Below are positions 50,669-62,200 of a stretch of 64,000 bases of DNA, piece after piece (within the stretch, counting starts at the first letter, position 1; each line of letters opens with the position of its first letter). Origin of the DNA: Bagarius yarrelli (taxonomy: Eukaryota; Chordata; Actinopteri; Siluriformes; Sisoridae); the NCBI GenBank assembly GCA_005784505.1, contig VCAZ01000054.1, forward strand, positions 2,077,067 to 2,141,066, read 5' to 3'. A program made the translations under genes and the position numbers. The notes under the pieces are model-generated. The model was given only the letters and a program-made list of their open reading frames with translations. It searched no databases and was not told the origin of the DNA.

Positions 50669-52588
50669 GGAGACAGAGAGTAAAAGAGAGAGAAAGAGAG
50701 ATATTTTTTTTGCTTCTTTCACATCGTCAGATTCAGGTTAAGGGGTCTGGCCCAAAGGCCCACTATCATAATATTATAATATATAGTGATAAATTTGTAC
50801 ACATAAATTTGTAGAATGTTTACGCCCACAATGGCTGACAAAGGAGGAGATTGACATACTTAAAAATATGTTTTTAGGTGGACTTTTCGGTTAACCCGAA
50901 GATAACTAGCTTGTCTTAACCCGGGAAAGAGTTTCCAGACCAGTGCCACCAACCGATAACGCTGGCTTACAGCCTTTAAATGTATTATATTTTTTATTGA
51001 ACTGTTTATGTTTTTGTGATGTTAATAGATAATATTGATTCTGAACTGCTCCAGATGATATATGTGGTACAGTTGCAGTTGTAGTGTAGAGGTTTGGAGT
51101 TGTGTTAACAGGGTTTCTTGCTTGAATAAAAATGGTTTTTACCCTCAACACGTGAAATGCCTCTGTCTCTGTCTGTAATGCCACACCATGTTATATTGTG
51201 TTTTTAAAATTATTGATGGTTTTCATAATGTGATAGTGGTGGTATTAAGAGGTGTATCAGTCGGGTAAGTCCCCACTGAAGGCCCAGGTAGCAAATGCAC
51301 CAACCGCCACTAATGTTTTACGGACAGCTTGTCTTTGTAAATGACTTTTAATATGCAGATGAGTCTTTATTCCAGAGTCTCTGGTTATTATTTGTGTTTG
51401 TCGCTCAGGCTGATCAGTAAGTTACTTAATTTTTTTGTTTTTCTTGCTGTAAGCTTTAGCTAAAATTATTTGTGCTCAATCAGGCTGTGGTCCTGTAGGG
51501 TTAATCTCTAAACACTTCAGCACTCTCAGCTTTAATACAATTCATTAAACACCTGAGCTAATTATTACACAGCTCTCTGCGAGCCGGAGTGACACTGTAG
51601 GATTTCCTGAGGGCACAAATGAAGCGACTCACTGTCGTCGGGAAGATCATTGTGTCGTTCTTCCTGTTCCATCTGCCTGCACCAGCCCTCCATGCGCTCA
51701 GCTTCAGCCTGCAGCAGTTTGAGAAACCAGCGTCCATCACGCTGACACACCGAGCGGCTCCGTGCGCTCTGGAGCGAGTCCTCGGGAATGCCGCTGTCCA
51801 CCCAGGGCTCAGGAGGCGGCAGCACGGATGGGTCGAAGCCTACAGAAGCGTAGTCGTCCGAGACACAGGCATGGTAATGGTTCCCTGAGCCCTGAATGCT
51901 CACCGTTGAGGCCGTGGCATCCCGTGAGAAGGTGATGTCAGCGTCTGGAGACTCGGTTGGAGAGTAATCTGGCATGTCCAGGTCAGCCTGCACTGCCGCC
52001 GTCACGCTGTTGGAGCGCATGATCCTGCGATGACTGCAGACACACAGAGAGTAACTAAAACACCTTGACGAACGTCCCAGCGCCTACACTGCACACCCCG
52101 CACCCTAAACACGCCGTATAAACATAATTAACCTTTCACTGTGGCCGTGTCCCAAATCACACAACAATTCACTATATGAACCACATAACCATCATCATTA
52201 ACTTCCGAACATTTGTTTAGTAATAGTGTAAAGTACAGTATGTACTGAAGTGGATGTAGAACGAGATGAAACCATAATGAAGCTGTGATATTCTCATCCT
52301 GTCTGTGGCGAGAATAGCCAGACTCACTGTAGCAGAAATGAGGCATGGTGTAAGGTCAGGAGAGTGTGGGTGTGTGTGTGTGTCTGTGTGTGCGTGATGT
52401 TTGACATTTTATCTAAAAGAACATTGCAGCTGAGTCATGATTGTGATTCGTACAGGTAAAAGGGTCAAACACACACACGCGCGAAAACACACACACACCT
52501 TCGCTCGTCCTCCACTTGAATCCCTACTGACTGAAACTTTGACTGGTCCTCTGCCTCCTGATCCTCAGGGCCATCCACCTACACAGAT

Positions 52589-52619
<31 letters not shown>

Positions 52620-55600
52620 ACTTAACGTTAAAGTTGATTCAGCTTGTATTTGTGCTCCCCAGTTGAAGGTGCTGGTACTGCAGGGGTGTCAATTACATAA
52701 TACTTATTATTATCATAATTTTTTAATTTCCTTTTTAATTTTATTATTTATTCCTGTGTTTATCAGACATTTTTACTTATTGGTCTCTTTCTCTCTCTTT
52801 TACCTGTATGCCGATAGAGAGACACCGTCCCTTGCGGAGAGCGTCGCGGTGTTTGTCCTCCAGTGTAGGTACCTGTATAGGGACAGGGACAGGAACAGGG
52901 ACAGGGAGGGGTAGGGGTAGGGGTAGTGGTAGGGGCAGGGGCGAGGCCGGGCCCGTGGTGCTGCTAGAGCTGACATGTTGGCTGGCGGGGCCGTGCACCT
53001 GTGCATTCGCTGCCTCTATGGCGGCCGTCAGGGCCTTCATGCTGTCGATGCTCTCTGTGGAGTTACTGAGGGCAGAGTGCAGGGTTGCTTCACCATGACG
53101 ATGACCTGGCCCATCCATATAGGCGTCCTGCGCCGACTCGGTGCTGCTCTGAGCTGTGATGCTGATGAAGGGCTTGGTGGAGGAGCGTGGAGGCACCGGT
53201 GGAGGTGTCTTCTTATAAGTGGTGATACAAGACGACACTGTAAAGAAACACACATGGCTCAGCCAATTACATGCCAGCTTTATGAATATTTACCAGGTGT
53301 AAAATTCATGTTATAATCTTTAAGGACATGCCGTTTTAATCAATAAACCAATCAATAAATCAATCAATCAAACAAACAACTGAATAAATTTGGACAATTT
53401 AAAATGAATATGCAAATAAAAATTTATATTTTATAAATCTTTAGTTCATATTCTATAACTAAAAACCAAGAAAATATAGAATGTGTACTGAGATTCTTTG
53501 TGAAGCTATTTAAGCTTCACTGACATACATCATTAAAAAGATACACAAACTAAAGGGAAAATCCTTTAACTGCACACTAAACCCTACATAATCCACAACG
53601 CATGCACACTAACAGACTGTTAGCGTGCATGTAGCCTGTTTTTCTGATGCACTTCTACTGAACAGCCACAGGAGGGCAGAAAAGAGCCGGAAAGAGTCGT
53701 TTCACACATGATATAACAAATATCACACTTCCTTTTTCACTTTGCTCACTATATAAAATATACAGGGGGTAGAGCAAACACACACACACAGCACCAGCTG
53801 AATGTGTGCATCAGAGATAAAAGGGCAGAGGCGAACACACTATCAGCTTCAGAGATTTTCTTCACAATCTCTCTCTTCTTCACTCTTTCCGTTTTAAAGA
53901 AGTCGTGCATCATTTTCCAAGTGTAGCTTTGAGTTGATCTCACCACCAATCATCTCCAGAAATAAACACCATCAGACTCCAAGCGCCACTCCATAATCCA
54001 GGGTATGTTTCCCAACATGGCTACCATTGTCAAACTATTCAGCTTTCAGATACACGTTAATAACAGACTAGCCAGATAAATCAGGGTTCATCAACTTTTA
54101 CAGCACAAAATAAATTGTGTGTTTATTATAAAACTAACCAATGAAAACACCAATATCCTGTGCTGAAACACCTAAAGGCCTGCGTCTTTAGGGACACTCC
54201 TGAGTCTTTTCATCACAGGACAGGACACAGGAGCAACAATAATTCACAATGCACAATAGATGGACTGTATACAATAATAACATATCCCAGATGAGCTGTA
54301 CAGTAAATTATTACAGAAATATTTTACGTTTTTGGGAGAAAATTGCAGCTTGGTGATTAGCATTTTAATTAGAAAATGCAGGTTTCTTCAGATTGATACA
54401 ATAAAAATTATAATATGGGAATTGTGTCATAAAAAGAAAGTGTTTTATTATTTTTTTGGCCTGGAAAAACTTTAACTTTACAGTTGATCATTAAAAATCT
54501 TCATCAACAAATGATCTAAAACATTTAATTTTTTCCTTCTTTCTTTTTTTCTTTCTTTCTTTCTTTCCTTCTTTCTTTTACAGGCAGATGGATGGCTCTA
54601 AATTCTATCCATTCCTCTATTGTTTATACCCATTTATTTCTAATCAGGGTCACATGGATCTGCTGGAGTCTTTCCCAGTTGTCCACCACAGGGCCACCTA
54701 CACACAACCACCCACCCACACACACCCACACACACACACTCACTTGGGTAATTCAGAATCACCAATCAGTGTGAGAGGAAACCGGAGAACCCGGAGTAAA
54801 CCCACACGAACAAAGGAAGAACATACAAACTCCACACAGAAAGACCCCTTCAGGAGATACAAACCTGGAACCTTCTTACTGTGAGGAAACAGTGCTAATC
54901 ACTAAGCCGCTCTAAAGTTCTGCACATCAAATTAGCAGTTCCATTAACTCCCTCTGTTGGTCAAAAAAGGTAAACTGCAAGAACACTGACGGTGAACTGG
55001 TCACTTTATCCTTTAGGACAGAAATAGAACTTATTAAGAGGAAGTAACAAAAAAAATTTCATATGCAATTTGACTAAGAACACGAATGAATAAAGAGTCA
55101 AAAATAGTTCTGGAAATGGTTACTTGTGGCTAGTCTGTGGAGACGCCTACACGCCGCCGAGCGTAACGAAGTCGGATATGACTCAGTGTTCATCAGGAAG
55201 AGACCAATTACAGGAGGAGTGAGCGAGAGAATGAGTCTAATGTGCAGTGTTAGATATAAATACTGAGACAGACAGAGAGAGAGGGAGCAATGGAGAGAGA
55301 TAAAGACGACATAACGGAAGTCAGAGCAGTTATCAAACTCTTTACAATTACCACCAGGTTTTTGGAGATTCAGCTTAACGACTTTATTCAAATGAAAGAA
55401 AACACTTGTAATGTACACAAACACATAACGGCTCTTTTGAAAAAATTAAGTATTGTTCTGTTTGAGTTTATTGCCAAAATCTGGGGGTTTTTTTGTTGAC
55501 GTTGTGACTTTCAACAAACAAATATTCAGAGAAGTTTTATAATAATAATAATATTCAATTCATTGTCCAAGGTACATGTACAGAGCCAATGAAATGCATT

Positions 55601-56246
55601 TCTCGCATATCCCATCTTAGTAAGTTGGGGTCAGAGTGCAGGGTCAGCTATGATACAGCGCCCCTGGAGCAGGAAGGGTTAAGGGTCTTGCTCAAGGACC
55701 CAACAGTGGTTAACTTGCTGAAGGTGGGGCTTGAACCCAAGTGTTTCTGGTCTTCAGATTAACAACTCAGCACCTTAACCATTTGAGCCACCCTGCACCC
55801 TGCCCCCTGCCACCTTTTATTGTGGAAAAAAAAAAAGTCTTTGAGTCTCACTTAAGCTAAACAGCCAAAACACATCACTTTACAAATCGATTTAAATATT
55901 TGTTCGTTTGATAGTTTTTGTTGGCTTATTTATGTATGAAATAAAATAAAATAAAATATTGAATAAAACATTCAATTTTATGCAGTTTCATTAATTGTTT
56001 TTATTACAGTAAAATTCATATTTTAATTATTATTATATAATTTTATTTTTCTTTACGTTTAGCAGCCACATTGTGAAGATTTACTGTATAACTATTATCT
56101 GTGAAATCCATAAGTTTGTAAAAGCATCATGAGATATCATGAGAAGAATGTGAAGAGCATTACTGTGAGATGAGAAAGAACCCATGAGGAGCCATCATAC
56201 ACCACCAACACGAGTCTCATAACACAACCGAGATCCTTCTAATTAC

Positions 56247-56277
<31 letters not shown>

Positions 56278-59200
56278 CTCTAATTCTCTTTCTTTAAACT
56301 TTGGAAAATAACCTCTGGGTCCTTTTTGCGATTCTCTGTGGGTGTTTTGTGTTCGTGTGAATGAACATTTGTGTAAGAAGCCACTCGAAATTCCTGAGAA
56401 GGGAATTTAAAATGAATTGAACAAAAATGCCTTGAGAATCTTGTACACATCTAACCGAGAGTCGTGCTTCATATGTACCGTAAATAAAATGTAATAAGAC
56501 TGCTCTCTGTTTTGATAACAGCATTACAGGAACTCTCAACCTCTTAGCGATGTACAAGGTTCCTACAGGAGCTCATCCTGCACTCTTACATTCCTCACAC
56601 ACTCCTGCATCATGCCAACAATGTCGATGACAACAACTAGGACTTTGAGAGCTTCAGTGAAACAAAATCAATCAGCAGCTTCCAACCAATCACAGTCCAG
56701 AATCCAGCAGCTCTGAGGGCTGATGTCCAGCATTGAACTCGGATGAGTTGGTGATAGTGATGATGTTCTTTTTGTCCAAACGTGCCTGTATGCTGTCAGG
56801 AAACCATTTCTTCTTTTTTACTGCATAATAAAAAAGGAATAAAATCTCTGTTTCCGCTCTGACCCTGTTGATGCTGTTGGCTGTTTCGGGGCAGATGGCG
56901 AGTCTGTGCCATGTCTAGGTTCTCAGCTGGGGTTTTTGGATGGTCAGAGAGTTAGAGGGCAATGTTCTCAATGTCAGAGCTGTCAGCTTTTCCCAGCATA
57001 CATCAGGGTGGGACTGTGTGTGTGTGTGTGTGTGTGTGATGTAATGTGTTTGTAGTTGTGTAAGAGAGAGATATGGGTTGTGGTCTGGTTTTCTGTGTGT
57101 TTATGTGTGGTATGGTGTGTGTGCCTGTTTATGTGTGATTTAGTGTGGTTTGGTAGAGTGTATGTGCGTGTGATATGGTGTGTGTGATCTGGTATAGTGT
57201 GTTTGTGAGTGAAGAGTGTGTGTGGTATGGTGAGGGATGTGTAATGTGCATGCACATGTGTGTGTGTGTGATATGCAGTGATGGGAATAATGGCGTTAAG
57301 AACACTGTTACTGTTACTGACAGTATAATGCAGTACTAAAAATTTTTAATGATAGTTTTAACTAATATTTCTAATATTTGTTTCAGCAAATTGTAAGTCA
57401 TCCAAGTAGACTCTCTCACTCTCAGCCGCTGGACCTGGAAAGTTTTTTTCTCTGGTGTGGGTTGGGATGGAACACATATCTGATGATGCTTGGTGTGTGT
57501 TGGGGGTAGGAGTCAACCACATAACTAATGATGATTGGTGTGTGTGTTGGGGGTAGGAGTTAACCACAGAACTGATGATGATCGGTGTGTGTTGGGTTGG
57601 AAGTTAAGCACACAACTGATAATGACTGGTGTGTGTTGGGGTAGGAGTTAACCACATAACTGATGATGATTGGTGTGTGTGTTGGGGGTGGGAGTCAAGC
57701 ACACAACTGATGATGATTGGCTTAGCTAAAGTTAATTATCTAATTTGCTTTGGCGTATATCTTGAAGGTATATATTAGCACTAAAACAAAAAAAAAAAAA
57801 AAGCTAAAAAATAAATGTAATTCAATGAGATGAGTTTTAAATGTTATAATAAATAATAACAGTTGAAATAATAAAAACATTCACAGCAGGAGAAGCTTTT
57901 CATTTTAACCGTGCTTAACACTTACTGTGAATCGAACATGAATCATTTTAAATTGAACAAGAATTGTTGTGACTCAAATGAATCAAAGTGAGTCAAACAT
58001 GGATTGCTATTAAACATAAATCAATGTAAATCAAAAAAATCAAAAGAATTCAATCAATAAAATAAAATAACAAAATAAATGCACTATGTGTTTTTTTTTT
58101 TAATTACGCTTTGACTGTGTTAAGGTTGCCAAGATGAGATATATACCTCATGAATTTAGCTGTGCGAGTTTAGCATAATTATTTAAAAAATAAAAGTCAG
58201 TGCTAAAGGCATGGTTTGACTTTGTCACCTAAAAATTGACAGCATGCTAAATTAACATCAGCGACATTATTAAAATCATCTGACCTTTAAACAGAACAGA
58301 CTAGAGGGAAAAACATGACTTGCCCATGACACCATGGACCCGATTACGTCATCAGTTGTTTCGGGTTTATGTGGGATTTCCTGATTTATTACTGATTTAT
58401 CACTCTATAGCTTGGGTACCCTGAGGTCTATTTACACATCATTACGACCGAAAACGTTTTCCTGCTTTCTCGTTCACTACAATAATTCATCCATTTAAAC
58501 AAAATTTAATCAGCGAGAATCGATATTTATTCCCTTACCACCCTTAACACTGTAATATACAACCAATCAGCCACTTCCTGTTCTGAGGTTAACCACAACA
58601 ACAAATCAATATCGACTCAGCTACCAATTCCACTTGTTTACCAGACCCAAAGGGCAAATTGTTTCTTTTTTTTTTTTTTTTACTGAAACAGGAAGAAATG
58701 TAGATGATTGCTTTTTCTTTGCAGAGATAAGCATGTGTGCTACTGGACAAGGAAGTAGATTTCTGTGTGTGTGTGTATTCTGACCTGTGCTGCTCTGAAT
58801 GGTCCGGACAGTAGTGGTGGTCCGTGGTGGAGACGGCGGCAGTAATGGTCCGTCCTCGTCTTGAGAGCAGCCCTGATCGATAGCTCGCACATAGCTGTGA
58901 CTTCGCATCCGGAAACATCCGGGAACCGGCAAGTCCAGAGCGTCTACGGCCTGAGACTCCATCTCGCTGAAGACACTTTCACACACGGCTTCGATCTGGC
59001 CGTTTACCTCCACCTCGCTCACCTTCAGGAGCAGTTATAGAATTTATATAATATGTTTGTGTTCTATCATTTTTTTTTAAAAGAAGGGATGGGTCAGAGG
59101 TTTAAAGGTCACAAACCTGGCTAATGGTGCTCATAGCCCTCATGTAGCTCTCGTTACGGGAGCGGTACTGAGGAGAGGCGAGAAGAGCTTTAGGATCCAG

Positions 59201-62200
59201 ATTATCCATACTTCTGTTAATGGAAACTTCACTGACGGCTCGCAGGTAGCTGTGACTCCTAATCTGAAGCTTTGGAGAATGTTCTGTCGAAATACTGCAA
59301 AGGGACAAAGAGACAATTCCAGCTTTCCATAGTGAATCAGATCATCTGATTCAGTTTACAAAAGCAAGAGTCGACTCTCTTATTTTTAAAATGACTTCAC
59401 TAATTATTTTTCTTTACTTAACATCTGAATATTACTGACTTTTTATTTATTTATTTCACCTGAAGTTGACTAAAAATATCCTTTAGTATGCCATAATGCC
59501 AAGTAATAAATATGCAAAGAAACTCTGCTTAATTTTGAAATAAACTCTATGACAAAAAAAAGCACATTCTTTTAAATCAAAACTGTGATTTTTTTAAATA
59601 AAACTGTCTGATTACATATACAATTCCTGTCCAAAATTCAGCAATCAGGACACAATGTGCACTGATGCCCGTCCCGCTGTTTTTCACCATCCGCTGATAG
59701 TCTGATGTTTTATTTATAGACTTGAGAATGACAGGCATGAGCGCTCGCTCCAGCTGAGACGGCCCAGGCATCAGATGTGCAAAGCGGATGCTAGAGAATT
59801 TACAGAGCTTTGACTTGATCAACATTTAAAGCTGTGAAATCCTCAGTGAAAGAGACAGACAGATTGGGAGGATATGCGGAAGCTGGGGGGGTTATCCGCT
59901 CATGGAACACACTCAACGTGGCGTCGTCATGATCACGTCACTTCCTCAGTGTGTGTGTGTACTGCAACAACACACACTCAGGTAAAGGCCTGCACTATAT
60001 TGTGAGAGAAAGAAAGGCGAGAAGAAAAATTCTTTTAAGGCCACCCACGCAGCAAACACACACACACGGTTGACAGGCAGACACATTGCCTCTAGCTGAA
60101 GCAGCATCGGCAGGCCAGACATCAGTGGAAGCCCCTCACACACACACATTCTAGAGCGCTGTAGGCCATCCTCCTACGCGTCCTTCTCACTCTCTCTCAC
60201 TCGCTCTCTTTCTCCTGCAGATACATTTCTTTAAATGTGTCAAAAACTTGGATTTCCTTTTCCAACATGGCGTCCCAGACAAAATTTAATTCTCTTACTT
60301 CATTAGCTAATTAATTGATTAACAGTCCAGAACCTTTTTCAAATGGAGGGAGTCTCCAGTGTAACTAGAAGGTGACCTTTCTTACAGGTGTGAAATGTAT
60401 TTTTATATATAAGACTAAATTATTCATTACTTATTCCATCCCAAGCTGTAGGACGGGCCAGAGGAATCGACCAATTAAATCACTTGGATTTGTTATTATA
60501 TTTTCTAATTTGCATTAAAATAAAATTCTTTATTGCATACAAAAAATGTCACCTTTCAGTTTGCCAGGTACAGAGACAATCAGACGTAAACTAACTAATC
60601 TGCCGTGCTAATTATACGATGATGGAATCGTTACCTCTGCTGACACGTATCATCATGATGGCAAACTCCCTTCTTCCCTTTAGATTCTTTTGTATATGCT
60701 TCAAACCAATAATATGGCAAGCCAGCAAAAATCGATTCTCCTCCGTCTGAAATAGAGCCAGTGTTTCACCTGCAACATCTCTGTGCTATTGCAGTGTCAG
60801 TACTGCAGTTTCGAAGAAAGCCCACGGCTAATTAAGAGTAATTACTCATAGACTCCATGGAAAAGGGCTGCACAGTGTTAATTAAAACTACATGGATAAA
60901 GAAAGAAACCGTAGTTCTGCCGGGACTCTAATTGAAACCAGTAGCGAGGGAGGATCACCTGCTGTATTTCTGTACCAGGCACCCGGATCTACTCATCATT
61001 TACTATTAAAGTAAAGAATCATCTGATGTTATTAAAAAATATTAAGAGTGATTCTGAATAGAAGGAGGCGGAGACATAAAGCAATGTGGGCTGGGCAATA
61101 AAGAAATTGAACATACTGTGAAATGCATTTCAGTGTTTTATCATGGTATAGAATGTTTGCTATTGTTTACAGCTTAAAAAAAAAACATTTAATGTAATTT
61201 AGCTCTGCAGGCCAAGAGAAGAAAGCTACTTACCACGTTAACAGAAAGTTAAAAATAAATCAGAAAATAAAAAGAAAATACAATCATGCTATTCTTATTA
61301 AAAAATCGAAATCTACTGTAATACAAAAGTGTGTTTTTTGTGTGTGCATGGAGCACCCGACAATGAGTGTGTATGTGGGTTCGATAAGCATGTGATTTGA
61401 GTGTAAGGCTGCGTTTACACTGCAGAGCTCAATGCACAGTTTCGATTTTGTGACTATATAATTTTTTTTAATGACCTGCTTAGATCTTCTTTTAAAACTG
61501 ACCCGTATTCGATATCCGCATTTACACTATACACGGCAAAACATACTAATGTAAAAGTACTGCTAAGTTAGGTTAAATTTATATTTTTATTTATTTATTC
61601 ATGTGATAGTGTGTTCATGTAGAATAAAATGAGAGAAAACAGGTTTTAAATAAACAAAAATAAGAAATATTGAAATACACAGTTGCGCTAAGTTATATAT
61701 GCCTGTCGGTGTCCACCTGAGTTGACGTCATGCGTCACTGTTGCTTATTCAGTGAGGTTCGACTTGCATAAACAGGTGAAAATCCGATCTGTCTGCTTAC
61801 ACTACACACGTTAATGCACAAATCCGATTCATATCAGATTTATTATCACGTATTAATGGAACTGAAACCCATCTGAAAATATAGAAATCTATATTCTTTT
61901 TTCCTGCTTACATGATCGTGAGTCATATCTCATCTGTTCCACATTAAAGTAAAAAAATCAGAATGGGGTCATTTGATGCCTGCGGTGTAAATGCGTTCTA
62001 AGTAGCATGTTTTAAAAATTGTCTGGGGTGCACCAATTTGTGCCATGGACCCTCCCACTTTTGTTGTTAGTGAATCAAAACTCTTTTCATATTTTTTGCC
62101 CCATGTGATTGGACCGTTGAAATGCAAGTCATGTTTTCTATTGGACAATATAAGTACTAGGGTCTTCATCTTTGAATTGGATTGTTTTAAACGGCTAAAT

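Larger units (their letters stand above)
53238..58784 (-). other. dlgap1: Large dlgap1 intron
   Basis: 5.5 kb. Contains a TTTC-type run (54538-54582), a dispersed repeat (54645-54920), a SINE (55555-55800), a CA run (56258-56280), GT runs (57015-57037) and a 45-bp minisatellite (57453-57740). No extra exon was recognised. Confidence 0.7.

Noticed and set aside
52808..53098. Plus-strand Gly/Thr-repeat open frame
   Set aside because: Antisense shadow of the dlgap1 Pro-Leu/Pro-Val exon.
57453..57740. Spaced repeats suggesting a CRISPR array
   Set aside because: Head-to-tail minisatellite with no unique spacers, inside a vertebrate intron.
59577..59825. 82-residue minus-strand open frame in a dlgap1 intron
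   Set aside because: No matching splice pattern and no counterpart in DLGAP proteins; it may simply be conserved DNA.
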